A stretch of DNA of 64,000 bases from Sphingomonas glaciei (GTDB taxonomy: Bacteria; Pseudomonadota; Alphaproteobacteria; Sphingomonadales; Sphingomonadaceae). Made by a program: the position numbers and the translations under genes. Where the stretch lies: assembly GCF_023380025.1 (NCBI RefSeq), contig NZ_CP097253.1, positions 1,426,001-1,490,000 of the forward strand, given 5' to 3'. Positions 1 through 8,781 of this stretch are shown one piece after another. Under the pieces are notes generated by a model that saw only the letters and a program-made list of their open reading frames with translations, had not been told where the DNA came from and searched no databases. The first letter of the stretch is position 1, and each line of letters opens with the position of its first letter.

Positions 1-2073
1 CAGCTGACCAAGCTTGTCCCGGCGCTCACCGTCCAGCCGGTTGGCATCTCGTCGAGCTTCTTCATTCGCGGCGTTGGCGCAACGGCGATCAACTCCTTCC
101 AAGAAAATGCGGTCGCTTTCTCGGTCGGCGGCGTGTTCTTTGCGCGCCCGACAGCACCCTCAGGTACGTTCTTCGATCTCGACCGCGTCGAAGTGCTGAA
201 GGGCCCGCAGGGAACACTCTATGGTCGCAACGCCACGGGCGGCGCGATCAATCTCATTCCGCGGCGCCCGCAGCTAAACAAGTTCGGCGCCGATGCCGTG
301 GCCGAGTATGGCAACTACGACACCTTCAAGGCTCAGGCAGCAATCAACGCACCGCTCGGCAGCATCGCTGCCATCCGCATCGCCGGGCAAGTCGTCGACC
401 GCAAGGGCTATCTGTCCGATGGCTATGACGACGAGAAGATCCAGGCGATCCGGGGCTCGCTGCTGCTCACGCCGACCGATCGCTTCACGCTGCTGCTGAG
501 CGCGGACTATGTGCATCAGGGCGGCAAGGGAATCGGCGCGGTGCTCGTTCCGACGCCGCAGACGCCGACCGCACCGTCGCCTAGCGAGCGGATCGGTGCG
601 TCGGACCCGCGCATCACCACGATCCTGCAGGATCGCACCTTCAGCATCTTCCGGTTCGTGCCGCCATTTTCGTCGCTGCCGGTCAACACGATCCGCAACG
701 TGGTCACGGTGCCCCGCGACGACGGCTTTCAGGACAGCAGCTTCTGGGGCGTTTCCGCCACGGCCGACAACGACCTCGGTTTCGCCAACCTCACGACCAT
801 TCTCGCCTATCGCAAGAGCAAGCCGGACATCCTAACCTATGCTCCGGGGTTCCCCGGACGCTTGAGGGAAGATGACGATCAATATTCGGGCGAAATCCGC
901 CTGTCCTCGAAAGACGATACGCGGCTCCGCTATGTTGTCGGCGCGTTCCTGTTCCGGGAAATGCAGGACGGTTACAACAACTACAACCAGGGATTGCTCG
1001 CCAACACGGAATATCTGCCCAAGCTGACGACGACCAGCAAGGCGGTGTTCGGGCAGTTGACCTATTCGCTGGTGGACAGCTTCCGCCTGGTCGCCGGCGG
1101 CCGCTACACCAAGGAAAACAAGACGCTGACGGGAAGCACCCGCAACAGCAGCTTCTTCGTCCCCAATCCGCCGTCCGTCCCGATCAGCGGCGACCTCGAT
1201 TTCGGCAAGTTCACCTACAAGGCCGGGTTCGAGTGGGACGCGGCGCCGCGTTCTCTGGTCTACGCAAATATTTCGACCGGCTTCAAGGCGGGCGGCTTCT
1301 ATCCATCGGCCGGCCGCAACACCTACAAGCCCGAAACGCTGACCGCCTACACTTTGGGCGCCAAGAACCGCTTCCTCGACAATCGCCTTCAGGTGAACCT
1401 CGAGGCCTTTTACTGGAACTACCGCGACCAGCAGATCAGCTATGTGGGACCTATCGAAGCGACGCCCGGCAATTTTGCCCAGGCAGGTGTTACTGTGAAT
1501 GCTGGCAAGGCGCGGATGTACGGCGCCGAAGCCGAACTGCTGCTGAGGGCTACGCCGCGCGATACATTCGGCGCAACGGTGCAGTACCTCAATTCCAGGT
1601 ACCAGAGCCTCGTCTACAACGCGATTTCTACCAACGGCTCGCCGTTGATCACGTCTTGCGCAGTCACCAATGATACGCGGACCGCGACGCCCCCGATCCG
1701 GCTGTTCATCGTCGATTGCTCGGGCAAGCCCAGCGTCTACTCACCCAAGTGGACGGCGAACCTCAGCTATGAGCATCGCTTCTCAGTCGGCTCCGATTAC
1801 GAGCTGGTGGCGGGTGCGCGCAGTCGTCTTGAAAGCTCGGCCTGGCTCAACCTCGACTATCTGGATTACCAGAAGCGCGGCGGATCGCGAACTTCGGACG
1901 CTTATCTGAACTTCTCGGCGCCGGGCAATCGTTGGTCGGTCGGTGCCTTCGTCAACAACATCGAGGACAGCACCGTCTATGCCGGCGGTCTGACCAGACC
2001 AATCATAAACGCGACGTTGCTAACGCTGCGTCCTCCGCGGACGTACGGCATCCGCGTCGGATTTCATCTTTGA
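1..2073 (+). CDS. TonB-dependent outer-membrane receptor, 5' end outside window
   Basis: The reading frame is open from base 1, so the start and signal peptide lie outside the window; about 690 residues are visible. The first ~90 residues are the end of a plug domain (FIRGVG, then GPQGTLYGRNATGGAIN near residues 66-82, typical of siderophore and organic-substrate receptors). The rest is a 22-strand-type barrel ending in an aromatic C-terminal strand (YGIRVGFHL). TonB receptors use TonB-ExbBD energy to bring large or scarce substrates across the outer membrane. The stop codon overlaps the start of the MFS transporter and the cluster downstream is catabolic, so uptake of an aromatic substrate rather than iron is likely. 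That substrate role is inference; the family call is firm. Confidence 0.93.
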   Translation, partial: QLTKLVPALTVQPVGISSSFFIRGVGATAINSFQENAVAFSVGGVFFARPTAPSGTFFDLDRVEVLKGPQGTLYGRNATGGAINLIPRRPQLNKFGADAVAEYGNYDTFKAQAAINAPLGSIAAIRIAGQVVDRKGYLSDGYDDEKIQAIRGSLLLTPTDRFTLLLSADYVHQGGKGIGAVLVPTPQTPTAPSPSERIGASDPRITTILQDRTFSIFRFVPPFSSLPVNTIRNVVTVPRDDGFQDSSFWGVSATADNDLGFANLTTILAYRKSKPDILTYAPGFPGRLREDDDQYSGEIRLSSKDDTRLRYVVGAFLFREMQDGYNNYNQGLLANTEYLPKLTTTSKAVFGQLTYSLVDSFRLVAGGRYTKENKTLTGSTRNSSFFVPNPPSVPISGDLDFGKFTYKAGFEWDAAPRSLVYANISTGFKAGGFYPSAGRNTYKPETLTAYTLGAKNRFLDNRLQVNLEAFYWNYRDQQISYVGPIEATPGNFAQAGVTVNAGKARMYGAEAELLLRATPRDTFGATVQYLNSRYQSLVYNAISTNGSPLITSCAVTNDTRTATPPIRLFIVDCSGKPSVYSPKWTANLSYEHRFSVGSDYELVAGARSRLESSAWLNLDYLDYQKRGGSRTSDAYLNFSAPGNRWSVGAFVNNIEDSTVYAGGLTRPIINATLLTLRPPRTYGIRVGFHL

Positions 2074-3257
2074 GTACTGACGGGTCGGAATTTCAGCGCG
2101 GCTGGCCAGTAGTGCTGGCCGCGTCGTCCGGCGTCGGGCTCGGCATCGCCGGTCTCCTCACCTACACGGCAGGTGTCTTCGCCAAGGATCTGGCGGTCGG
2201 CATCGGGCTCAGCCGAACCGCTCTTGGCGCCGCGTTCTTTCTTTCCACCGTGGCGCTGGCGCTGGCGCTGCCGCTAGTCGGCTGGCTGATCGACCGCTTC
2301 GGCCCTCGCTGGCCAGCGATAGGCGGCGCACTTGGATTGGCGCTTGGCTTCGCTCTGCTTGGAACGGCGGTTCACTCGGTCGCAGCCTACATGCTGGTGA
2401 TGACGGGCATCGGCTTCATCGCCGCCGCATCCAGTCCCGTCGCGCATACCCGCGCGGTCAATGCCGTCTTCGTCCGGTCGCGCGGGCTGGCCCTCGGCTT
2501 GACGCAGCTTGGTATCGGTCTCGCCGCGATGATCGTCCCGCCCGTCGTCGCGGCCGTCATCATCGGCTATGGCTGGCAAGCCGGCTATCTCGCACTTGCC
2601 GCCATTGCCGCCTTCGGTGTCATTCCCGCAGCGGCGCTGCCAAGCGGCCGCAATGAAACACGGCGATTGGACTCCGCCTCGTCGGCCGAGGAACTGCGCT
2701 CGCCTACCTTCCGGCTGCTGCTTCTGTCGTTCGGCATGATGGCCCTCGCCTTCGCCGGCCTGCTCCCGCACTTCGTCCCCATGCTCCGCGAAGCAGGGCT
2801 CGGTGCCGCTCAGGCAGCCGGGCTGGCATCGATCATCGGCGCCTCGGTGATCGTCAGCCGCATACTGGTGGGCTGGCTGGCAGACCGCATCTCGGCCCCA
2901 TTCATTGCGGCGGCGTCGTGCGTCCTGTGCGCAATTGGCTGCCTCGCGCTTGCCTGGAAAGGCGCCGCACTTGCCTGGCTGGGGGCAATCGCGCTCGGCT
3001 CGGCAATGGGCGCGGAGGCCGACCTTATCGGATATCTCACGGCGCGTTACTTCAGGCTCGCCAACTATGGCCGGCTTTATGCGATACAGTATGCAGGGTT
3101 CATGCTCATGGCAGGCCTGGGGCCGCTGTGGGTCGGCGCGCTGGCCGATGCTACCGGAGGTTACCGCACGCCCCTGCTCGTCACGGTCGGCGGCCTGGTC
3201 GTCGCGATCGTCCTGTTCCTTAGGCTGCCCCGCGTGGAGCGCGCGTCTCAGGCCTGA
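2070..3257 (+). CDS. MFS transporter
   Basis: A 395-residue inner-membrane protein with about 12 hydrophobic segments and a motif-A-like loop (GWLIDRFGPRWP) between segments 2 and 3, as in the major facilitator superfamily, oxalate/formate or monocarboxylate-like branch. I place the start at TTG 2070, inside the TTGA that also holds the receptor stop codon. The frame stays open further upstream, but that stretch runs antiparallel through receptor code and looks nothing like an MFS N-terminus. Translational coupling with the receptor suggests the pair moves one substrate across both membranes. The 3' end overlaps the converging FAH gene by about 10 bases. Substrate is unknown. Confidence 0.88.
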   Translation: MSTDGSEFQRGWPVVLAASSGVGLGIAGLLTYTAGVFAKDLAVGIGLSRTALGAAFFLSTVALALALPLVGWLIDRFGPRWPAIGGALGLALGFALLGTAVHSVAAYMLVMTGIGFIAAASSPVAHTRAVNAVFVRSRGLALGLTQLGIGLAAMIVPPVVAAVIIGYGWQAGYLALAAIAAFGVIPAAALPSGRNETRRLDSASSAEELRSPTFRLLLLSFGMMALAFAGLLPHFVPMLREAGLGAAQAAGLASIIGASVIVSRILVGWLADRISAPFIAAASCVLCAIGCLALAWKGAALAWLGAIALGSAMGAEADLIGYLTARYFRLANYGRLYAIQYAGFMLMAGLGPLWVGALADATGGYRTPLLVTVGGLVVAIVLFLRLPRVERASQA

Positions 3258-4207
3258 ACCACCAGCTGATCGAGGGTTCCGAATAGCGGCTGGCCGTCGG
3301 GCCCGACGGCTTCCATCTGGATCCGGTCGCCAAAGCGCAGGAAGTCAGTCTTAGGCGCGCCCTGTTCGATCATCTCGATTCCACGGCGCTCCGACACACA
3401 GGTTGAACCATGCGTCGCATAATCGTCGTTCGACACCGTGCCGGAGCCGATGATGGTTCCGGCCGGCAGGGACCGCGTCAGCGCCGCATGCGCGAGCAGC
3501 TCGTGAAATCCGAACGCCATCTCGCTCCCATTCGGACGGCCAAAGTCCTCGCCGTTCCAATGCACGTGCAGCGGCAGGCACACCCGTCCCTTGCGCCACG
3601 CAGCACCAAGCTCGTCCGGCGTCACTGCGACGGGAGCGACGCTGCACGCCGGCTTGGCCTGAATCCAGCCGAAGCCCGTCTTCATCTCACTCGCGGCAAA
3701 GGTGCGCAGAGACCAGTCGTTGATCTGCACCACCAACCGGATGTGATCCATCGCCGCTTCGGCCGTGACACCCATGGGAACGTCGTCGGTGATGACGCCG
3801 AACTCACCCTCGAAGTCGATGCCATGCGCTTCCGACGGCAAGCGAACGTCTGCGCAAGCAGAAAGAAAGGTGTGGGAAAGGCCCTGATACATCAGCGGCA
3901 GATCACTCTCGATCGGCGGCATCTTGAACGCCCGCTGCATCAGCGCGCCGTGACTGGTGAAGGCCGACCCGTCGAGCCACTGCCACGAGCGGGGCAAAGG
4001 TGCGAGCAGCGCTGCGATGTCAAGCTTTTCGCCCGCACCCTCGTCAAGCGCCGCAGCTGCACCACTCAGCGCATCGACGTGTGAATGCCACTCCTCCAGC
4101 AGCTGCTGAAGCGTCGCAACCGGCCCCGGCAGAAAACGCTCGTGATCCTTGGAAACGATCACCAGTCGGCCGTCACGGCTGCCGTCATCCTGTGTGGCGA
4201 ACATCAT
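3248..4207 (-). CDS. Fumarylacetoacetate hydrolase (FAH) family protein
   Basis: A 319-residue protein of the FAH superfamily, which uses a divalent metal to hydrolyse or decarboxylate oxo-acids made by ring cleavage. The family's acidic metal-binding signature is visible as DFEGEFGV (Glu133, Glu135), followed by VQINDWSLR and a C-terminal IIGSGTVSND segment that matches the family's GTVSG-like loop. Two adjacent ATG codons open the gene; 4207 overlaps the TGA of the upstream cyclase gene (ATGA), indicating translational coupling. It is the last gene of the minus-strand catabolic operon, consistent with a late step that splits or decarboxylates a ring-cleavage product. The exact reaction cannot be read from sequence. 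Confidence 0.9.
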   Translation of the reverse strand: MMFATQDDGSRDGRLVIVSKDHERFLPGPVATLQQLLEEWHSHVDALSGAAAALDEGAGEKLDIAALLAPLPRSWQWLDGSAFTSHGALMQRAFKMPPIESDLPLMYQGLSHTFLSACADVRLPSEAHGIDFEGEFGVITDDVPMGVTAEAAMDHIRLVVQINDWSLRTFAASEMKTGFGWIQAKPACSVAPVAVTPDELGAAWRKGRVCLPLHVHWNGEDFGRPNGSEMAFGFHELLAHAALTRSLPAGTIIGSGTVSNDDYATHGSTCVSERRGIEMIEQGAPKTDFLRFGDRIQMEAVGPDGQPLFGTLDQLVVQA

Positions 4208-5004
4208 GCCGCTTGGCTCTCCGTCTCGTCGTCGATGATTGCCACCGCTCGAGTCCAGCCCGCCGAAGCGCCGCGGATCTTGTGCGGAAAACAGCTTACG
4301 GTGAAGCCGTGAGCGGGAAGCGCTTCGAGATTGTGCAACTTCTCAAGGTGACAATAACCGATGTCGCGTCCGGCCTTGTGGCCTTCCCATATGAGCGACG
4401 TGTCGCCAGTTTCGGCAACCCTCTTGGCGGTGTAGCTGAACGGTGCGTCCCAGCTCCAAGCGTCGGTGCCCGTGACCCGCACGCCACGGGTCGTCAGGTA
4501 CATCGTCGCCTCATAGCCCATGCCACAGCCGATGTGGACAAATTCGGGATCGCCGAGTGCTGCGCCCGCGCGGGTGTTGACGAGCACGATGTCGAGCGGG
4601 CGCAACTCGTAGCCGATGCGTTCGAGCTCCGCCTCAACATCCCCAGCGGTCGCCACATAACCGTTCTCGAACTGGCGGAAGTCCAATTTCACGCCCGGCC
4701 GAAAGCACCAGTCCAGTGGCACCTCGTCAATCGTGATCGCCCGCTTCCCGCCATCCATGGTCGGATGGTAATGCCACGGAGCATCGAGGTGCGTGCCGTT
4801 GTGCGTTGTCAGCGTCACATTCTCCGCCGCACCGAAGCCCATCCCCCCGGGCAATTGCTCGGCGGTAAGGCCCGGGAAGAAATGCTGCATGTCGGCAACG
4901 GTTTCGAGATGGGTTTGGTAGGTGATCCTGGGCCGCATGAACGGCGGGTCGGTGATCGTCTCATTGTCGAGAGTGATCGACAGATCGACGAAGCGCCGGC
5001 TCAC
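4204..5004 (-). CDS. Cyclase family protein (kynurenine formamidase-like metal hydrolase)
   Basis: A 266-residue protein of the cyclase / kynurenine formamidase family. The diagnostic metal-binding motif HNGTHLDAPWH is at residues 68-78 (His68, His72, Asp74, His78). I choose GTG 5004, which overlaps the stop of the membrane-protein gene as GTGA. The frame continues 52 codons further upstream, but that extension is arginine-rich shadow code and the family N-terminus (RFVDLSITLDNE) begins right at the GTG. Members hydrolyse amides, lactones or cyclic intermediates with Zn or Mn. In this operon it probably opens a lactone or amide made during aromatic breakdown; that is inference. It is coupled to the downstream FAH gene by an ATGA overlap. 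Confidence 0.88.
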   Translation of the reverse strand: MSRRFVDLSITLDNETITDPPFMRPRITYQTHLETVADMQHFFPGLTAEQLPGGMGFGAAENVTLTTHNGTHLDAPWHYHPTMDGGKRAITIDEVPLDWCFRPGVKLDFRQFENGYVATAGDVEAELERIGYELRPLDIVLVNTRAGAALGDPEFVHIGCGMGYEATMYLTTRGVRVTGTDAWSWDAPFSYTAKRVAETGDTSLIWEGHKAGRDIGYCHLEKLHNLEALPAHGFTVSCFPHKIRGASAGWTRAVAIIDDETESQAA

Positions 5005-5435
5005 GAACGCGCTCCGGCGGTCACTGTCCCCATTGCAGCCAAGGTTGCTCCGACCGAGATGGGCGTGACGATCATCGACAGGATGGCGGCGTAGACCAGC
5101 TTGATGACCAGTGCGGGCACTGGCTGGAGGCTGCCGACCCGGGCGAACAGCCACCAGCAAACGAAGCCGATCAACAGCGCTCCAAGAGCGAGCAGCACGG
5201 CTCGAACGACCACCGGCGGGATGCGCGCTGCGCTGCCGCGCCGCACCAGCAGACCGGGGATCAGCGCTCCCATCAAGGCCACCATGAACGACTGCGGCAG
5301 GAAGTCCTTCCCGTATGCCGCGCCGTCGATCGGACCACTCAGGCCGAACAGCGCGAAGAAGAAGCCGGCCGTGATGGCCATGTTGATGACGATGCTGACC
5401 ATCGTCTCGCGAAGGATAATGACGTGGCGGTTCAT
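5001..5435 (-). CDS. Small four-helix membrane protein of unknown function
   Basis: A 144-residue protein with about four hydrophobic segments (near residues 13-33, 48-64, 78-98 and 108-135), a short charged stretch (LLVRRGSAARIP) between helices 2 and 3, and no catalytic motif that I recognise. The overall look is of DUF2798-type membrane proteins, but I am not sure of that. The start ATG at 5435 overlaps the hydrolase stop (ATGA) and the stop overlaps the cyclase start (GTGA), so it is translated as part of the catabolic operon. A transport, membrane-anchoring or solvent-stress role would fit; none is shown by the sequence. Confidence 0.75.
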   Translation of the reverse strand: MNRHVIILRETMVSIVINMAITAGFFFALFGLSGPIDGAAYGKDFLPQSFMVALMGALIPGLLVRRGSAARIPPVVVRAVLLALGALLIGFVCWWLFARVGSLQPVPALVIKLVYAAILSMIVTPISVGATLAAMGTVTAGARS

Positions 5436-6592
5436 GCGGTGCGTCCGCCCAGTTTTTCGGCGAACCAGTCGGCGATGTAGTCGCGCCCGAAGCTCATGTT
5501 GTCGGCACCGACATGCTCAACCCCGCCCTCACGCGCGGTGAAGATCTTGAGCTGGCGAGCGGGGCTGGAGGTCAGCTGATCGAAGCTCTGGTGGGCATAG
5601 CCAAGGTCGATCTGGCGATCCTTTTCACCGTGCGTGACAAGGAACGGCACCTTGATCCGGTCGAGCACACCGTCGAGCGTCATGCCCTGCGATTTCTCGA
5701 GAAAGTCGTCCATGCTTTCCGCGCCGAAAACCCAGTGTACGTGGGCCCAATAATGCGGAACGGGGTTCTCGCCCTCTCGGCGAAGACGTTTCTGCTGCAC
5801 CTCGGCCCAATTGTGGTTCGCGCCCCACACCGCTCCGGCGGCAAAGCGCGGCTCGAACGCGACCGCGCGCGGCGCGAAATAGCCGCCAAGTGAGATACCG
5901 GTCATTCCCAGCCGGGATGCGTCGACGAAGGGCTGTGTCTCGGCCCAATCGACCCACTTCGAAGCCCATTTCTCGGCTTCAGGCGTGACGGCTAGATTGT
6001 GCAGCCGGATCGCTTCGCCGGTACCCGGCTGATCGACGCAGAGAGTCGCGATACCCCGCTTCGCCAGCGCCGCCGGAAGCCAGGAGAAATACAGCAGCTC
6101 CTTGGTGCTATCGAGGCCGTTGCAATAGATCACCAGCGGGGCCGGCCCATCGACACCCTTGGCCCGTGTCAGATAGGCCGACAGTTCGGTGCCTTCATAG
6201 GGGATGGTCACGCGGACGACATCGTCACCGCTTTGGTTCGTCCCCTTGGCGAAACTGTCGAGCGCCTTTGCGTAGGTGGCCTCGCGCCCCGGCGAGCCAT
6301 GCGCCTGCATCCGCTCGGCGACGCCATAATAGAGCGAAGCGCGCTTGAGTTTCTCGCCGGCGGAGTAGGCCCGGCCGAGCTCCTCATCCTCTCCGGCGAG
6401 GTCGACCAGCTTGTCGGCCATCTTGACCCACTCGCGCATGAACGCCGGCGTTCCGGCATCCCCGCCGTTAGTGGCGGCATCGCGGATCGGCTGACACATG
6501 TCGACAATCTCGCCAATGCGACCTCCGCTTTCGAGGGCGATCGCGACGCTTAGATTCCAGATGTAATTGGGAAAGGGATCGAAGAGCGCCAT
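5432..6592 (-). CDS. Alpha/beta hydrolase, C-C bond hydrolase-like (FrsA/Ayg1/DHPON hydrolase type)
   Basis: A 386-residue alpha/beta hydrolase with a long helical N-terminal part (residues 1-125) before the core, the arrangement of FrsA/Ayg1-like enzymes and of 2,6-dihydroxypseudooxynicotine hydrolase, which break carbon-carbon bonds of diketones. The nucleophile elbow GISLGG gives Ser234; the acid is probably Asp325 (HGEKD) and the base His360 (GGVEH). Three bases separate it from the extradiol dioxygenase gene upstream, so the natural reading is hydrolysis of the vinylogous acid produced by meta-cleavage. It differs from the classic BphD/TodF type by its N-terminal helical extension. The substrate is not known. 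Confidence 0.87.
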   Translation of the reverse strand: MALFDPFPNYIWNLSVAIALESGGRIGEIVDMCQPIRDAATNGGDAGTPAFMREWVKMADKLVDLAGEDEELGRAYSAGEKLKRASLYYGVAERMQAHGSPGREATYAKALDSFAKGTNQSGDDVVRVTIPYEGTELSAYLTRAKGVDGPAPLVIYCNGLDSTKELLYFSWLPAALAKRGIATLCVDQPGTGEAIRLHNLAVTPEAEKWASKWVDWAETQPFVDASRLGMTGISLGGYFAPRAVAFEPRFAAGAVWGANHNWAEVQQKRLRREGENPVPHYWAHVHWVFGAESMDDFLEKSQGMTLDGVLDRIKVPFLVTHGEKDRQIDLGYAHQSFDQLTSSPARQLKIFTAREGGVEHVGADNMSFGRDYIADWFAEKLGGRTA

Positions 6593-6595
6593 GGA

Positions 6596-7498
6596 TCAGG
6601 CGCTTGCCGGCTGGAACAGGCCTGCGTCTGCTTCAGGATGCGGCATCGTCTGCGGCCCGCCGACGCCAACGCCCCACTGATCCATCACGCCCGGTCCCGG
6701 CGGATGCACCTTGTCCTCGTGCGTGTCGAAATCGACCTCGTCGAGCTCAGACGAATACTCGACGGCAAACCCATTCGGCGTTGTGAAATAGCTGAAGGTG
6801 TTGTTGCCTGCTGTATGACGCCCCGGTCCCCAGCGAAGGTCGGTGCCATGCTTCTTGAGGCGCGAGATCCCAGCCATCATGTCGTCAAGCGACAGCATGT
6901 CGTAAGCGACATGGTTGAGGCAGGGCGGCCCAGGCAGGATTGCCAGCCGGTGATGCGCACTGTTGCAGCGCAGGAAGCACATAAAATCGCCCAGCCAGTC
7001 CGACACCTTGAAGCCGAGCACGTCGACGAAGAAGGCAACCATCGCCTTGTGGTTGGGCGAGTGCAGGACGATGTGGCTGATCTTCTGCGGCACCGCTTCC
7101 CAGCGGACCATCTCGCGGGCCTGACCTCGCTTGACGTCGCTGGAGACTTCGAACGGCAGTCCATCTGGCGAGAAGAAGCGAAAACCATAGCCGCCGCCTA
7201 CAGATTGGAGCTCGCACGGGCCGAAGATCATGCGGCATCCGGCGGCGACGACCTGCTCATGAAGCTGATCGACGTCTGCGCGGTCGGTAGCCGCCAGCGC
7301 GATGACATCGATCCGGCGATCCTCGGCGGGGCGCAACCGCACGACGTGATGCTCGTCATTACCGTGACAGGCGAAATAGGCCATTTCGTCCTGCTCGCCG
7401 ACCTCGCGCAGGCCCCAGACGTCACGATAGAAATCCCGCTCCGCGGCGAAATCTGGAACACCATATCCGACATAGCGGATGTCGTTCACTCGAGCCAT
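6596..7498 (-). CDS. Type I (VOC) extradiol ring-cleavage dioxygenase
   Basis: A 300-residue two-domain vicinal-oxygen-chelate protein. Alignment by eye to BphC-type enzymes places the Fe(II) ligands at His142 (ISHIVLH), His196 (CLNHVAYD) and Glu247 (FAVEYSSE), with the second-shell His182 or His183 and Tyr237 also present. An active extradiol dioxygenase is therefore expected. Only the C-terminal domain carries the metal site, as in 2,3-dihydroxybiphenyl dioxygenases. I start at ATG 7498 because a GGAGG lies about eight bases upstream; 15 more codons are open beyond it. It opens the ring of a catechol-like diol, presumably made by the flavin monooxygenase encoded 19 bases upstream. Confidence 0.93.
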   Translation of the reverse strand: MARVNDIRYVGYGVPDFAAERDFYRDVWGLREVGEQDEMAYFACHGNDEHHVVRLRPAEDRRIDVIALAATDRADVDQLHEQVVAAGCRMIFGPCELQSVGGGYGFRFFSPDGLPFEVSSDVKRGQAREMVRWEAVPQKISHIVLHSPNHKAMVAFFVDVLGFKVSDWLGDFMCFLRCNSAHHRLAILPGPPCLNHVAYDMLSLDDMMAGISRLKKHGTDLRWGPGRHTAGNNTFSYFTTPNGFAVEYSSELDEVDFDTHEDKVHPPGPGVMDQWGVGVGGPQTMPHPEADAGLFQPASA

Positions 7499-7517
7499 TT
7501 CAGTACCTCCGGGATAT

Positions 7518-8627
7518 TCAGATGGGTTGGGACACGACTTCAAACATGTCCTTGGTCGCGGTTGCCTGATCGACTCGGGTGCCAGAAAGCTGCGCCTCGC
7601 AGATCCTGACCGACGCCTCGACGATGTAACGGCAGCGCTCGAAGCGCCGGTGGTGAAATGCGGTCAGCGCGGCCTCGATGGCGCCGCCCTTGGCAAGCTC
7701 GTCGGCCAGCACCAGGCTGTCCTCGACCGCCATTCCTGCGCCCTGGCCGAGATGCGGGGTCGTGGCGTGCACGGCGTCCCCAATCAGCACCACGCGACCA
7801 CGATGCCACGGGCCAGCGACGAAGATCACTTCGAGTGGCTTGTAGACCACGCCGTCATCGTCGGTGATCTCGCCGGCGAGTTCCTGGATCTGCGGGGCCG
7901 GTACGCCGCGAAGCTTGTCGCGCATCACCTTGGCCAGCCCTTCGCGTGGATAGCGAGGGCAACCCGGCTCCGGCGTCGTCACGAACATGTACATCTGGGT
8001 CGGCGACGTTGGGACCAGGCCTAGCCCCGTAGGCCCTTCGAAGACGGACATGCTGCCGACGTCACCCGACAGCGGGAAGTTGTAGCGCCATACGCCCTGG
8101 CCGACAAAGCGCGGATCTGCGGCGTCGGGCATAATGCTTTGACGTACCTGCGAATATAGTCCGTCGGCCCCGATCACGAGATCGTAGCGCTCCGTCATCC
8201 CATCGGAGAAGGTGACGTCCACCCCTTCCCCGTCGTCGTGCCACTCGGTCGCGGTGACACCCAGCCGGACGCTCGCCCCCGCCGCACGGGTCCGATCGCC
8301 CAACACCTTGTGGAGCGCAGGTCGGCCAATCCCGACGTTTGCCGGATAGCCATCGATCAGCTTGGGCGTGGGGACCGAGGCTACCTTCTGCCCGGTAGGG
8401 ATATAAACGTCGACGCGGTCGAACGCGCAGGCCGCGTCGAGGTAATCATCGAGGATGCCCAGTTCCGCCATAGCGCGAATGACATTAGCCTGTTGGATGA
8501 TCCCAACGCCGTAAACGGACCAGTTCGGGTCACGCTCGATCACGTCAACCGCGAAGCCTTTTTGCCGAAGCGCGATCGCAGACGTTAGCCCGCCGATGCC
8601 CCCGCCAATGACCAAGACCCGCATCAC
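7518..8627 (-). CDS. FAD-dependent aromatic monooxygenase
   Basis: A 369-residue class A flavoprotein hydroxylase (salicylate/p-hydroxybenzoate hydroxylase family). It carries the N-terminal FAD fingerprint GGGIGG at residues 8-13, the DG motif IGADGLYSQVR (152-162) that touches FAD and NAD(P)H, and the second FAD motif LIGDAVHATTPHLGQG (281-296). Such enzymes put a hydroxyl group on an activated ring using NAD(P)H and O2. As the first gene of the minus-strand operon and upstream of the extradiol dioxygenase, it probably makes the diol for ring cleavage. Two ATG codons (8627, 8624) open the gene. The 154-base gap to the divergent LysR gene holds the likely operator. Confidence 0.93.
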   Translation of the reverse strand: MMRVLVIGGGIGGLTSAIALRQKGFAVDVIERDPNWSVYGVGIIQQANVIRAMAELGILDDYLDAACAFDRVDVYIPTGQKVASVPTPKLIDGYPANVGIGRPALHKVLGDRTRAAGASVRLGVTATEWHDDGEGVDVTFSDGMTERYDLVIGADGLYSQVRQSIMPDAADPRFVGQGVWRYNFPLSGDVGSMSVFEGPTGLGLVPTSPTQMYMFVTTPEPGCPRYPREGLAKVMRDKLRGVPAPQIQELAGEITDDDGVVYKPLEVIFVAGPWHRGRVVLIGDAVHATTPHLGQGAGMAVEDSLVLADELAKGGAIEAALTAFHHRRFERCRYIVEASVRICEAQLSGTRVDQATATKDMFEVVSQPI

Positions 8628-8712
8628 GCGCGCGCCCTTCGAAGCCTGCCACCCATGTCGCCAATCTCCTCCTCAGCCATCCTATCTGTCGACAGGAACT
8701 CCGAGAAGTTGA

Positions 8713-8749
8713 TTATACTGATGCCTTGGTATCAGCTTCGCTTATACTG
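8713..8749. promoter_or_regulatory. Probable LysR operator in the divergent intergenic region
   Basis: The near-perfect palindrome CTGATGCCTTGGTATCAG (8718-8735) has 8-base arms with one mismatch. It is flanked by two direct copies of TTATACTG (8713-8720 and 8742-8749, 29 bases apart). LysR-type regulators bind interrupted dyads in just such divergent promoters, and TATACT could also serve as a -10 element toward the regulator. The assignment to this regulator is inference from position. Confidence 0.5.
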
Positions 8750-8781
8750 TGCCCGTCCGTCTTCGATGAGGATTTTCAAGA

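Noticed and set aside
5432..6592. Assigning the cluster to nicotine degradation because the hydrolase resembles dihydroxypseudooxynicotine hydrolase
   Set aside because: The other enzymes (extradiol dioxygenase, cyclase, FAH) do not match a known nicotine route and no molybdenum hydroxylase genes are present; similarity is at family level only.
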